Below are positions 34,670-43,366 of a stretch of 44,452 bases of DNA, in pieces. The notes under the pieces were generated by a model. The model was not told the origin of the DNA. It made no database searches and worked only from the letters and a program-made list of their open reading frames with translations. This DNA comes from Actinomadura sp. 7K507. GTDB lineage: Bacteria > Actinomycetota > Actinomycetes > Streptosporangiales > Streptosporangiaceae. Within the stretch, counting starts at the first letter, position 1. Each line of letters begins with the position of its first letter. A program made the translations under genes and the position numbers. Where the stretch lies: positions 1-44,452 of the forward strand of contig NZ_SMKK01000050.1 of assembly GCF_004348425.1 (NCBI RefSeq), given 5' to 3'.

Positions 34670-34791
34670 GTCCCGGGCACTACAACACGTCCCGGGCACT
34701 GGACCCACGTCCCGGGCACTGCATGCGTCCCGGGCACTGCATGCGTCCCGGGCACTACACGCGTCCCGGGCACTGCGCGCGTCCCGGGCAT
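34670..34791. repeat. GTCCCGGGCAC tandem array, seven copies
   Basis: GTCCCGGGCAC starts at 34670, 34689, 34709, 34727, 34745, 34763 and 34781. The last copy ends in T instead of C. Spacing is 19, 20, then four times 18 bases. Between cores the filler is short and partly repeated (TGCATGC twice). Each core contains the palindrome CCCGGG. It lies between the 3' ends of two convergent genes, and its translation (RPGHCM-type) has no gene support. Confidence 0.85.
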
Positions 34792-34877
34792 CGGCGGATG
34801 CGCTGCTCACCAGCAAGGCTCGGCCATATCCGCCCCATCGCTGCGGCGAGCCCACTGCGTCGGCGCGGACGCAGGGC

Positions 34878-35729
34878 CTATCTGGCGAGTACGGCCGGCA
34901 TGTCCAACCGCGTCAGCTTCCGCGGGTTGGCCATCGCGTGGATCCGGGTCACGCACCCGTCCTCCACCACCAGGCTCAACGCGGCCACCTGGCCGTCGAT
35001 CTCGACCCGCCCGGCCGGCGCCCCGTTGAGCCAGACGGCCGACACCGTCCAGTCCGGGCGCGCGAGCAGTTCCGCGACGAGCCCGGCCCCGTGGATCGGA
35101 GCCCGGGCGGCGGACGCGCGCCCGCCGCCGTCGGCGATCAGGACCACGTCCGGCGCCATGACGTCCATCAGCTCCCCTACCTGCCCGGTGCGCACCGCCG
35201 CCAGGAACCGCTCCACCACGGCTTGCTGCTCCGACCGGCTCACCCGCACCCGGGGCCGCCGGGCCGCCACACGCTCGCGGGCCCGCCGCGCGATCTGCCG
35301 GACCGTGGCCGCGGGCTTGCCGACGGCCTCGGCGATCTCGCCGTAGGGCATCTCGAAGACCTCGCGGAGCACGAACACCGCACGTTCCGTCGGAGCGAGC
35401 GTTTCCAGGACGGTCAGCATCGCGATCGAGACACTTTCCGCGAGGTCGATGTCCTCGGCGACGTCGGGGCTGGTCAGCAGCGGTTCCGGCAGCCATTCGC
35501 CGACGTAGTCCTCGCGGCGGCGTGACAGCGTGCGCAGCCGGTTGAGCGCCTGCCGGGTGACGAGCCGGACCAGATAGGCCCTCGGGGCGCTCACCTGCGC
35601 GTGGTCGACGGCGGCCCACCGCAGCCAGGAATCCTGCAGGACGTCCTCGGCGTCGGCCGCCGACCCGAGCATCTCGTAGGCGACGGTGAACAGCAGGCTG
35701 CGGTGGGTGAGGAACAGGTCCGCGGTCAT
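34878..35729 (-). CDS. ECF41-type RNA polymerase sigma factor (SigJ-like)
   Basis: This is a 283-residue ECF sigma factor with a C-terminal SnoaL-like extension, the ECF41 design in which the extension replaces a separate anti-sigma factor. Region 2 (LFTVAYEMLGSAADAEDVLQ, then DSWLRWAAV) and region 4 (LAPTERAVFVLREVF, YGEIAEAVGKPAATVRQI) are intact. The group's three signature motifs are present: WLPEP in the linker, DGGG at about residue 199, and NPRKL near the C-terminus. It starts at ATG 35729, overlapping the upstream carboxymuconolactone decarboxylase-family gene as ATGA. That partner is the classic ECF41 neighbour and likely target. Confidence 0.93.
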   Translation of the reverse strand: MTADLFLTHRSLLFTVAYEMLGSAADAEDVLQDSWLRWAAVDHAQVSAPRAYLVRLVTRQALNRLRTLSRRREDYVGEWLPEPLLTSPDVAEDIDLAESVSIAMLTVLETLAPTERAVFVLREVFEMPYGEIAEAVGKPAATVRQIARRARERVAARRPRVRVSRSEQQAVVERFLAAVRTGQVGELMDVMAPDVVLIADGGGRASAARAPIHGAGLVAELLARPDWTVSAVWLNGAPAGRVEIDGQVAALSLVVEDGCVTRIHAMANPRKLTRLDMPAVLAR

Positions 35730-36304
35730 GCCGTCGATACCGCGCCGGGCCCGTCCGGGACCTCGGCCAGCGGAATCTCGCAGGCGTCGGAGAAACCCTG
35801 CGAGGTGACCCCGTTCGCCACGTTGGCCCTGGTCGCCATGTTGACGTAGGCGATGTGGACGGTGAGCTCGACCATCGCCGCCGGGCCGAACCGCTCCAGC
35901 AGACTCCCGTACTGCTCGTCGGTGACGGTCGGCGGCGTGTTCGACATGGCCTCGGCGTACTCCATCACGTCCCGCTCCAGCGGGGTGAACACATCCGAGG
36001 TCCGCCAGCGCGGCACCTGGCTCGCCTTGGCGAGGTCCAGATCGTCGTTCCGAGCCTGGAAGTAGCCGACGTCGAGGCACCAGCTGCAGCCGATCTGCGC
36101 CGCGACGGCCATGTGCGCGAACGACTTGAGGCTCGTGTCGGCCGCACTCCACGCGCCCGCCTTGGCGCCGAACTCCAGATTGTCCTGGGCGAGCGCGGGG
36201 CTGTGCCACAGCACTTCGGCGTTCTCGAGTACACCGCCCAGCTGCTTGATCATGTTCTCCTTGAGCTCGTCGGGAAGCTCGGCCTTCGGGAGGCGCAGCG
36301 TCAT
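35726..36304 (-). CDS. Carboxymuconolactone decarboxylase-family protein (AhpD-like)
   Basis: This 192-residue protein belongs to the CMD/AhpD superfamily. Members are small helical proteins that act as decarboxylases or, with a CxxC, as alkylhydroperoxidase partners. The helix carrying the motif reads GCSWCLDVGYFQA (about residues 71-83) and keeps the CxxC and a downstream His-position replacement (Asp/Gly), so redox chemistry is possible. EYAEAMSNTPPTVTDEQ is the usual second half. It starts at ATG 36304 and overlaps the ECF41 gene by four bases. A promoter matching ECF41 preferences lies 42-69 bases upstream, so the sigma factor probably drives this operon. Confidence 0.9.
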   Translation of the reverse strand: MTLRLPKAELPDELKENMIKQLGGVLENAEVLWHSPALAQDNLEFGAKAGAWSAADTSLKSFAHMAVAAQIGCSWCLDVGYFQARNDDLDLAKASQVPRWRTSDVFTPLERDVMEYAEAMSNTPPTVTDEQYGSLLERFGPAAMVELTVHIAYVNMATRANVANGVTSQGFSDACEIPLAEVPDGPGAVSTA

Positions 36305-36345
36305 GACGTTCCCCTTACGGGTTCGCGTTGGCAGGTCGTCATGAA

Positions 36346-36373
36346 GACACCGCCGGCCCCTTCGAACGTGACA
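36346..36373 (-). promoter_or_regulatory. Candidate ECF41-dependent promoter
   Basis: On the minus strand TGTCACG (36373-36367) and TGTC (36349-36346) are 17 bases apart. The published ECF41 consensus is close to TGTCACA, about 16 bases, CGTC, so this is a near match. It sits in front of the two-gene ECF41 operon, consistent with autoregulation. Confidence 0.5.
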
Positions 36374-36561
36374 GCAGGGCCGGCAAGGACCCGTTTCCGA
36401 TGCGGCACCCGTACCGGCTGGGCGTCGGGCACATCTTCCGGCCGGAATTCGCGGGATCGGCCGAACGCTGCCGGGCGGCACTCAGCTGAGCCGGCCCGGA
36501 GTCGGTCGGCGACTTCTACGCGGCGCGACCCGCGCCGCACGAACCGGGGTAAAGTGCATTT

Positions 36562-37533
36562 GTGAAAGCCGCGGTTCATTTAAAGTACGGCCCGCCGGAC
36601 GTGGTCCGGATCGCCGAGGTGGACAAGCCCTCGGTCGGGGACAATGACGTTCTCGTCAGGGTGCATGCGACGACGGTGAACCGGACGGACTGCGCCTACC
36701 GTGCGGCCAAGCCGTTCTTCATGCGGTCTGTCACCGGGCTCGTCCGGCCACGGCGCAAGGTGCTGGGGACCGAGTTCGCGGGAGTCGTGGAGGCGGTGGG
36801 GGGCGGCGTCGCTTCCTTCGCCGTGGGTGACAGGGTCTTCGGGTACAACGAGGGTGCGTTCGGGACGCATGCCGAGTACCTGTCGGTCGCGCAGGACGGC
36901 GCGATCGCGACCATGCCGGCGGGCATGACGTTCGGGGAGGCCGCTCCCGGTACCGAAGGTTCGCACTACGCGCTGGCCTCCATCAGGAAGACGGGGATCG
37001 AAGCCGGCCAGGACGTCCTGGTCTATGGCGCGACCGGCGCCATCGGCTCGGCGGCGGTGCAGTTGTTGAAGCATCTCGACGCCACGGTGACCGCGGTTTG
37101 CGACACCGCGAACCTTGGAATGGTGCGCGGCCTGGGCGCCGACCGGGTCGTCGACTACACGGTCGCGGACTTCACCGCGGACGAGCAGCGATACGACGTG
37201 GTCATCGACGCGGTCGGCAAGACCACGTTCGGGCAGTGCAGGCGGCTGTTGAAACCCCGCGGAATCTACGTGTTCTCGGACTTGGGGCCCTGGTGGCAGA
37301 ACCCCGTCCTTGCGCTTGTCACGCCGTTGTTCCGCGGGAAGAAGGTTCAGTTGGCCGTCCCCCGGCAGGACGCGGAGATGGTGCGGTACTTGCGGGAGCT
37401 GATCGCGGCCGGCCGGTTCAGCCCGGTCATCGACCGGCGGTATCCGCTGGAACGGATCGTCGACGCATACCGGTACGTCGAGACCGGCCAGAAGATCGGC
37501 AACGTCGTCATCGACGTCGTACCTCCGACCTGA
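36562..37533 (+). CDS. MDR-superfamily NAD(P)-dependent oxidoreductase
   Basis: This is a quinone oxidoreductase-type medium-chain dehydrogenase, 323 residues, cytosolic. The N-terminal GroES-like part has VLVRVHATTVNRTDCAYR (about 31-48) and GTEFAGVVEAVG; the coenzyme part has LVYGATGAIGSAAVQLLKHL (about 154-173), a Rossmann GxGxxG variant, then GADRVVDY. The structural zinc Cys cluster is absent, as expected in the quinone reductase branch, which reduces quinones or enones with NADPH. It starts at GTG 36562. A TAAAGT box 8-12 bases upstream suggests a nearly leaderless transcript. The gene is alone between an ECF41 operon and a convergent gene. Confidence 0.9.
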   Translation: MKAAVHLKYGPPDVVRIAEVDKPSVGDNDVLVRVHATTVNRTDCAYRAAKPFFMRSVTGLVRPRRKVLGTEFAGVVEAVGGGVASFAVGDRVFGYNEGAFGTHAEYLSVAQDGAIATMPAGMTFGEAAPGTEGSHYALASIRKTGIEAGQDVLVYGATGAIGSAAVQLLKHLDATVTAVCDTANLGMVRGLGADRVVDYTVADFTADEQRYDVVIDAVGKTTFGQCRRLLKPRGIYVFSDLGPWWQNPVLALVTPLFRGKKVQLAVPRQDAEMVRYLRELIAAGRFSPVIDRRYPLERIVDAYRYVETGQKIGNVVIDVVPPT

Positions 37534-37674
37534 CCGGCCCTGGCCGACCAGTGCGCCAAGCCGAGGCCGGGCGGCGGCGTTCCGGCCACATTTCCGCAGT
37601 CGACGACCGACCGCACCCTTCTCGTCCTCGGCCTCGAAGGTCAGACCAGCGAGCCCCCGCCCGCCCTGTGACGG

Positions 37675-38244
37675 TCAGAGTGTGCCGCGTCTGTAGTCGC
37701 GGTACTGGGACGCCAGCGTGGCGGTGTCGTAGGCGGGCCACAGGGTCAGGGCACCGTTGTCGCGGTCGACGACGAGGACGTGCTCGGGTGCCTCGGGCGG
37801 CGGTGTCGCGGGCCGGGCGACGAAACCCTCGTCGAAGGCTTCGATGGACATCCGGACGGGGTTGCCGGTGGTGCGGGTGTACCAGGCGTCGGCGCGGCGC
37901 CAGGCTTCGGGTCGGTCGACCGGGTGCGCCTGGAGTGCGTAGGCGGCCAGGACATCGGAGATGCTGCGGATCGTGCGGCAGCGGTCGACGCCGCAGGCCA
38001 GGCAGACGAGCCGGTCATGGGGGTCGCGTCCGTAGCGGTGGGCGGTCACGACGGTGGTCAGCGCGGCGGACGTCGCCAGCGTCAGCATCCGGCCGGTCCG
38101 CAGGAAGGACAGGCTGTAGGGGTCGAGGGCGCCGGTGTTGGCTTCGGCGAGGGAGTCGAGGGCGTGGGGGTCGGTGCGCATGGCGGCGGTCATGGCGGAC
38201 CGCACTTGGGCAGCGGTCCACTCGCGCAGGTCGCGGGCGTTCAC
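37675..38244 (-). CDS. Hypothetical protein downstream of RsbW-like ATPase
   Basis: I do not recognise this 189-residue protein. It is mostly helical, has CLACGVDRCRTIRSI in the middle (two to three Cys, too few and too irregular for a clear zinc finger), and ends with VLVVDRDNGALTLWPAYDT, a beta-hairpin-like close. GTG 38244 overlaps the stop of the ATPase as GTGA, so the two are translated together. Pairing with an RsbW-like kinase is a frequent actinobacterial arrangement for signalling or developmental control proteins, and that is its best functional hint. Confidence 0.7.
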   Translation of the reverse strand: MNARDLREWTAAQVRSAMTAAMRTDPHALDSLAEANTGALDPYSLSFLRTGRMLTLATSAALTTVVTAHRYGRDPHDRLVCLACGVDRCRTIRSISDVLAAYALQAHPVDRPEAWRRADAWYTRTTGNPVRMSIEAFDEGFVARPATPPPEAPEHVLVVDRDNGALTLWPAYDTATLASQYRDYRRGTL

Positions 38245-38675
38245 GCTGCTTCGCCCGGGAAGGCGGAGAAAAGGGCGGTCACGGTGCGGGAGCGGTCGTT
38301 GCCGAACCAGCCCCAGCCGGACGCGAGGAGGGAGACGGTGAGCAGGCCGCGCCCGGACTCGGCGTCGTCGGGGGCGTCGGCGACGACGGGTTCGGACGGG
38401 GCGCCCTGGTCGCTGACGGCGACGGCGACCGCGCCGTCCCAGCGGGTGATCTCGACGGTGAAGGCGCCGCCGGGCTGGCCGGACTTGGTGTGCCGCAGCG
38501 AGTTGACCACGAGTTCGTCCACGGCCAGGAGCATCTCGTCCAGCAGCGGGCAGCCTGCCAGGAGGGCGGTGGCGAAGCGGCGGGCGGTGCGGGCCTGGTC
38601 GAGTTCGCCGGGGAAGGCGCGCCGCCAGCGCTGCGCACTCGCCGGGACGGACGGGATGGTCATCGGGTAGGACAT
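38241..38675 (-). CDS. RsbW-like ATP-binding protein (HATPase_c)
   Basis: This is a 144-residue GHKL-fold ATPase of the RsbW/SpoIIAB-like type, very abundant in actinomycetes. Some phosphorylate anti-anti-sigma factors, while many are uncharacterised. N box: LLAVDELVVNSLRHTKSGQ (about 65-83). G1 and G2 region: VAVSDQGAPSEP and GRGLLTVSLLASGWGWF. The usual second Asp/Gly residues of DxGxG are altered to DQGAP, so ATP binding should hold but kinase activity is uncertain. ATG 38675 was used; ATG 38663 (MTIPSVPASAQ) is also possible. It is followed in operon by the hypothetical gene. Confidence 0.87.
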   Translation of the reverse strand: MSYPMTIPSVPASAQRWRRAFPGELDQARTARRFATALLAGCPLLDEMLLAVDELVVNSLRHTKSGQPGGAFTVEITRWDGAVAVAVSDQGAPSEPVVADAPDDAESGRGLLTVSLLASGWGWFGNDRSRTVTALFSAFPGEAA

Positions 38676-39334
38676 CGGGTTCCTCAGCGCATGGTGGCCG
38701 GTTCGTCATCGTGCGTGCTCATCATCACGCCACCGACCGGCACGCACCCGCGAAATGCCTCGTCAGGCCGCTGATCGGCACGCTCAAGTGACGGGTGTCG
38801 GCCAGCGCCGCGGCAGAGGTTCGAACGTCCGCGGATTGGACGTTCACGTGGTGGGTCCTGATCCGTCAGGCTCGGAGACGGGCGTTCGCCATGACGACGC
38901 GGCCCGCGAGTCCGGTGATCTGGGCGTGGAGTTCTCCCGAGGTCGCCAAGTCGAGACCCGATCGGGCGACCGAACTCATCGCGGCCCGGACGGCCTCCCG
39001 TGCTTCCCGGGGCTCGGCGGGGTCAGGTGCGATGGCTGCACCGGCTCGTGTCCCCACCGCGAGGCGGTACGTGGGCAGGCGGCCCACGCCCCTCTCGCTC
39101 AAGGGGGCGCCGCCGGCACCGCCAGCAGCACGTATTGGATCCGCCGGTGCCGCCAGCGTGCACGCGGACTAAAGAACCCTGCACGCAAACATAAGACGGG
39201 ATCGGCCACGGCCTGCACTAATTAGCGATGAAGGCCACAAGCAGCGGAAATCCCAAGCCGTGCGGGCTCCTGAATTCGGACCGACGCGCGGACTGGCAAC
39301 CGGCCCCGGGTTCGGGGTGAAGGGAGACACAACG
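38676..39334. other. Gap with one weak ORF
   Basis: Six hundred bases separate the ATPase gene from the secreted protein gene. The best candidate is a 78-residue minus-strand frame at 38866-39102 with a TTG start (SERGVGRLPTYRLAVGT, then HAQITGLAGRVVMANARL); it has some helical sense but no ribosome site or homologue that I know. The last 150 bases carry GGGAG before the downstream ATG. Otherwise nothing is seen. Confidence 0.4.
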
Positions 39335-39907
39335 ATGTCGGCAGCCATGAGGCGACCTCGGCGACTCCTGGGCATCGCCGCGACCGTGGCGGCAACTGGT
39401 GCGATGGTCGCCGCCCCGGCGTCCGCGCAGACGCTCACGGCCGCACCGGAACCACCCGGGGCGGCCCCGGCCAACCCAGGCCCCTCCAAGGTGTCCGCGG
39501 ATGCGGGCGCGGCAGACATCATCGTCTACAACCCGAAAGTCACCGCCCCCAGAGGGGGGCAAATTCCATTTTCCAGCACAAAGAAGCCGCGCGGAGTCGA
39601 CCACCGCTCGTTCCTGAAGTGCTCATCCCCCGGCACGGTCTGCCTGCACACGCCCCACCGACTCGACGACGATCACCAGTACTGGGCCACCTTCACACTC
39701 TTCGAGTACGGAACGTATTACCTCAGCGGCTTCAGTTACAACGGTAGAAGCGCCCTGCAGAACCACCAGTACGACAGGGCGACAGCCATAACGGAGAGAA
39801 ATGACCACAGCGACATCGCCTGCTTCGAAGCCGCAGGGACACGCTTTTACGCCGTGAACTACTATCCTGTCTGGCACGTCAAGCTTTCTCCCGTCCAGTC
39901 GTGCTAG
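39335..39907 (+). CDS. Secreted protein, possible I36 inhibitor/crystallin-like fold
   Basis: This 190-residue protein has an N-terminal signal peptide (RRPRRLLGIAATVAATGAMVAAPASA, cleavage after about residue 31) and an Ala/Pro-rich linker. The mature domain has CSSPGTVCLHTPHRLDDD, YWATFTLFEYGTYYLSGF and YNGRSALQNHQYDRATAITER. That spacing of Cys and aromatic residues resembles the peptidase inhibitor I36 or beta/gamma-crystallin-like small secreted proteins of streptomycetes, but the match is only suggestive. I chose ATG 39335 because GGGAG lies at 39322-39326. Four cysteines could form two disulfides. Confidence 0.6.
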   Translation: MSAAMRRPRRLLGIAATVAATGAMVAAPASAQTLTAAPEPPGAAPANPGPSKVSADAGAADIIVYNPKVTAPRGGQIPFSSTKKPRGVDHRSFLKCSSPGTVCLHTPHRLDDDHQYWATFTLFEYGTYYLSGFSYNGRSALQNHQYDRATAITERNDHSDIACFEAAGTRFYAVNYYPVWHVKLSPVQSC

Positions 39908-40104
39908 AGGTGGTCACCGAAACCGGCGGCCAGCAGGGCGCCGGCAGGCGAGCGCACGCCGAGCCGGAGACGAGCGGTCTGGGTCCGGATCGGCTCTCTG
40001 GCTTTCGTGGTCGGGCCGCGATTCCGCCTTCAAGCTCGATGACTTTCGTTCACGTCGACGGTCAGCACCAGTGACCACTCACTCCAGCGGAAGGAACCAC
40101 TCTG

Positions 40105-40866
40105 ATGACGCAGCACGCGTACGCATCGGTGAACGGCATCGAGCTCTACTACGAGGTGCACGGAGCGGACCACCCCGGACCTCCGCTGATCATGCTGCAC
40201 GGCGGCGTGCAGACGTTCCATCTGAGCTTCGACGCATTGCTGCCGGAGCTGACCGGCGACCGTCAGGTGATCGGTGTCGAGCTGCAGGGACACGGTCATA
40301 CCGCCGACCGCGACGGGGAGTTCAGCATCGGGCAGTGCGCGGCCGACGTGGTGGCGTTGCTGGACCACCTGAACCTCGACCGGGCCGACTTCTTCGGCTA
40401 CAGCCTGGGCGGGCTGGTCTCGACCGAGGTCGCCACCACCCACCCGGAACGGGTCGGCCGGGTGGTGCTGGCCGCGTCGCACTTCCGCCCGGACGCTTAC
40501 TACCCGGAGATCACGGCGCCGGAGCAGGACTCGCCCCGGCTGCCGACCGAGGAAGAAGGCGCGGCCATGTACCGCGCCTACACCGAGGCGGCGCCCGACC
40601 CGGACCACTTCTCCGCGTTCCTGGAGAAGATCCAGCCGGCCGTGCACGACTTCGAACCATGGACGGACGAGCAACTGGCCCGACTGACCATGCCGATCCT
40701 GATGATCATCGGCGACACCGACTTCGTCCGGCCCGAGCACGCGGTCGAGATGCACAACCGGTTGCCGGACTCGCAGCTGGCCATCCTGCCCGCGACCAGG
40801 CACATGGATGTCACCGCGCGGACCGACCTGGTCCTGCCGATGGTCAAGACCTTCCTGCGACGCTGA
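40105..40866 (+). CDS. Alpha/beta-fold hydrolase
   Basis: This 253-residue cytosolic hydrolase has the classic serine hydrolase layout. HGGVQTFHLSF with the oxyanion-hole Gly pair lies at about residues 32-42, and the nucleophile elbow FFGYSLGGLVS (Ser97 in GYSLGG) follows. IGDTDFVRPEHAV supplies the acid Asp, and PATRHMDVT gives the catalytic His at about 234. Start ATG 40105 has GGAAGGA nine bases upstream. The substrate is unknown; similar enzymes act on esters, epoxides or lactones. It is monocistronic and followed by a decayed gene. Confidence 0.88.
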   Translation: MTQHAYASVNGIELYYEVHGADHPGPPLIMLHGGVQTFHLSFDALLPELTGDRQVIGVELQGHGHTADRDGEFSIGQCAADVVALLDHLNLDRADFFGYSLGGLVSTEVATTHPERVGRVVLAASHFRPDAYYPEITAPEQDSPRLPTEEEGAAMYRAYTEAAPDPDHFSAFLEKIQPAVHDFEPWTDEQLARLTMPILMIIGDTDFVRPEHAVEMHNRLPDSQLAILPATRHMDVTARTDLVLPMVKTFLRR

Positions 40867-40999
40867 CGAACCCTGCGCCGGCAGACGAGGCGAGCTGGCC
40901 GACCACCATCGCGGGATCGTCCTGCTTGACCCGGAACCGGAAGCGGGGCCGACCGCTTCACCGGGACACCGGAGCAGATCGACAGCGCGGTGGGGTGGT

Positions 41000-41304
41000 G
41001 TGCGAGCTGATGGGAATCGACCGGTCCGCGCTCACCGTGGAACTCTTCGACCGGACGGCCGAGGACGAGAAAGCGGCCGGGCAAGGAGCGTCGCGCCGTC
41101 GGCCACTACTACGTCAGGGACGGCCGGGCGGTCGTCGGGCTCGGGCTGGGCTACCTCACGGAACGCGAGTTCGGTTACGCGATGGCCTGCTACGCATGGC
41201 TGCGCCGTGACCCCGAGCCCGACTGGGCGGGTGAACTCGACCCGGGCCCGTGCGTCTATCTGAAGCAGGGCCTCGCCTACCTCTCACGCAATGCCCCGGC
41301 CTGA
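41000..41304 (+). pseudogene. Remnant with GYLTEREF motif, frameshifted
   Basis: CELMGIDRSALTVELFDRTAEDE reads in one frame. After about 41095 the frame changes by one base, and HYYVRDGRAVVGLGLGYLTE, FGYAMACYAWLRR and CVYLKQGLAYLSRN continue to TGA 41302-41304. The two parts look like the N- and C-terminal segments of one uncharacterised protein with the middle lost. The fragment at 24.7-24.9 kb shares GYLTExEFxxAMAC. It has no start or ribosome site. Confidence 0.5.
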
Positions 41305-41835
41305 CGAATTCCCGACCCGCAGGACCGGAACGGTGCCCCTCTCGGTCCGCGTGGTTTCGAAGGCCGACCGTGTGTGGCTCGCCGGCCTGTACCTGATGTT
41401 CACGCCGACCAAGTGGCCCCGGACGCCCCGGGCCACCGTCCGTCGTGAGGCCCCGGGCATCGCCTCCTGGCCGACACTCGCCCAAGCTCTTGAACACATG
41501 GGGCTCGGGCGTCCATCCGGCTTCACTCACGAGGCGATGTGCCGACCATGGGACGGGCGATTCGCGCCCGCATCGGATTTCCGGTCGGGCCAAGTCCATC
41601 CCCTTCCACCTGGCCGACGGACGGCTTGGATTCGCCGCGATTCGCCAAGGGGGACGGCTACCTCACCGCACTCGGCCTCACAATCAGACCCATGACCCAT
41701 AACGCGAGCACACCGGAGCCGTGCGGTTCTCTCTGCCCGTAGGCCACCGTCGAGGTGTTCGTGCACCGGAGCACTTCCGCCCGCCGCGCGAAAAGTCCAG
41801 AATGGCCTTGTCGATCTTTCACCCGGGGGCCTGCC
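41305..41835 (+). other. Gap with debris before the lipoprotein gene
   Basis: No gene is supported. A short run near 41600-41690 reads HLADGRLGFAAI in one frame and KGDGYLTALGL in another, so this is probably more decayed coding DNA of the preceding type. The last 100 bases must hold the lipoprotein promoter. Confidence 0.4.
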
Positions 41836-42537
41836 ATGAATCGTCGATGGGCTGTGCTGGTGGCGTTCTGCCTGACACTGGCGGTCGGCTGCGGAGGCGG
41901 GGAGCCCGAACCGCGCGCCGGCGCCTCCCAGTCGGCGAGCCAGCCCACCACTGAACCGGCTACCGAATCGCCGGTCATCGGCGACCTCTACCTCGACCGG
42001 GGTGACTGTGTACGCGAGGAGAAGAAGGACACCGAGACGGCCTATCCCGAAGTCGCCTGCGACGACCGGCGGGCAGTGGCCAAGGTGCTGTCGCGCTATC
42101 TGGACGACACGGTGACCGATCTCCGCGGCAGCGACTGCATGGACGACACCGACCTTCTGGTTGACATGCGCGCGAGCCTTGGGCTCCTAGGCGCGGCCGC
42201 GCGCGCCGATGAGGGCTACGCCTGCCTACGCAATCTGAAAGAACCACACCCCAGCGACCCGGGCCGCGGCGGAGGTCCGGGCTTGCGGGTCGGCGACTGC
42301 GTCAAGGTCACCGAGAGCGAACTCGGTTCCGGGCTGATCCGACGGTCCATGGGCGCCGAACTCCCGTGCAAGGGAAGCAAGCGCGGCTCGACCTACCGCA
42401 TCGTCAAGATCTCGACGGAGAAGCGCTACGCGGGCGGCGACTGTCCCGACGCGGCGGAGGAGTTCAGACCCACCTCGCTGTCGGGCGAATCCGACGTACT
42501 GGAAGAGGTGGAGTTCTACTGCGCAGTCGAACGCTGA
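41836..42537 (+). CDS. Lipoprotein of unknown function
   Basis: This 233-residue protein carries a lipoprotein signal: NRRWAVLVAFCLTLAVGC, with the lipobox LAVGC placing the lipid-modified Cys at about residue 19. A Ser/Thr/Pro-rich spacer follows. The outer domain contains at least seven further cysteines in two repeats of similar type (GDCVREE, CLRNLKEP; then GDCVKVTE, CAVER), which suggests a duplicated disulfide-rich domain such as the septum-formation/DUF4333 kind; this is uncertain. ATG 41836 was taken for its signal sequence. It is anchored on the outer face of the membrane. The partner is unknown. Confidence 0.75.
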   Translation: MNRRWAVLVAFCLTLAVGCGGGEPEPRAGASQSASQPTTEPATESPVIGDLYLDRGDCVREEKKDTETAYPEVACDDRRAVAKVLSRYLDDTVTDLRGSDCMDDTDLLVDMRASLGLLGAAARADEGYACLRNLKEPHPSDPGRGGGPGLRVGDCVKVTESELGSGLIRRSMGAELPCKGSKRGSTYRIVKISTEKRYAGGDCPDAAEEFRPTSLSGESDVLEEVEFYCAVER

Positions 42538-43366
42538 TCGGAGACAACGAACCCTCGTTCGTCCAGGCCGGTTGCCCGCAAGAGTCTCAGCGAACCGCCG
42601 GGACTCGCCGCGATCCAAAATGAGTTCGGGGCCATCAGGATGCTCGCCATGGCCGCGCCGTGGATCGCGCGGTCGGCGGGCGTCCAGTCGACGTGGTGGG
42701 CGCCCGTAGCGGCCTCACCCGGCGTGCGCCTGTCGCATGCGGAGAAATGCGCAACCGATCGCTGACCGGCTTGCGCCCGTGCGGCATTTTTCCTGCTGGC
42801 GATGAAACCTGGAAGCTGACGGTGCTGTAGGTCCCGGTGGCCATAACTGGGTGCCATGTTCACAGAACCGAACCGGGGTGATGGCAGCCACGTTCAAGGC
42901 CGTACGCGTGACGGACGGTGTCGCCGTGGGCAATGAGCCGCCGGTCGGCTACGTCGCCGTGAATCCGATGGCACGGGTCCCAACCCGGCGGGCACCAGTT
43001 CGCCTGTCAGAACAACGGTTACCGTCACACGGCTACGCATCGCCTGATCGGCCCATACAGTCATCAAGTCTGACAAATGAGACGTCACCGTATTCATTGA
43101 ATGGCGAGGATCAAACCATCGAAAAGTCTGCATTCGACGCAGAAGGGAGACGAAGTAACGCTGAAACCAACAACCGGTAACGCAGAACGGCAGGTACGAC
43201 CTCGGAGGACCGATATCGGCACGTGCAAAGTTCGGACGTGCGCGATTACATGGGGCCGGTGTGGCCCAGGCGTAAGCCCCGCGCGTCAAGCCACACCCCG
43301 TGTGGGCCGTCCGACCCCCTGATGCCCTGAGGCCGGTTCACCTCCCCCAGGGAAAGGGCCGCGGGC
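42538..43366 (+). other. Eight-hundred-base gap, no gene supported
   Basis: Neither strand has a frame with convincing codon use. The part from about 43020 to 43200 is clearly less GC-rich than the genes. A perfect CCACAC-CCC-GTGTGG hairpin sits at 43291-43305, about 60 bases before the GTG of the next gene. GGAAAGGG at 43351-43358 is the ribosome site of that gene. Confidence 0.5.

Noticed and set aside
34670..34791. CRISPR array
   Set aside because: Repeats are 11 bases with 7-9 base fillers, far too short, the fillers repeat, and no cas gene is present.
38815..38835. tRNA-like GGTTCGAAC T-loop
   Set aside because: Flanking bases cannot form the T stem or any cloverleaf.
38866..39102. Small minus-strand gene
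   Set aside because: TTG start without ribosome site and no recognised family; mentioned only in the gap entry.
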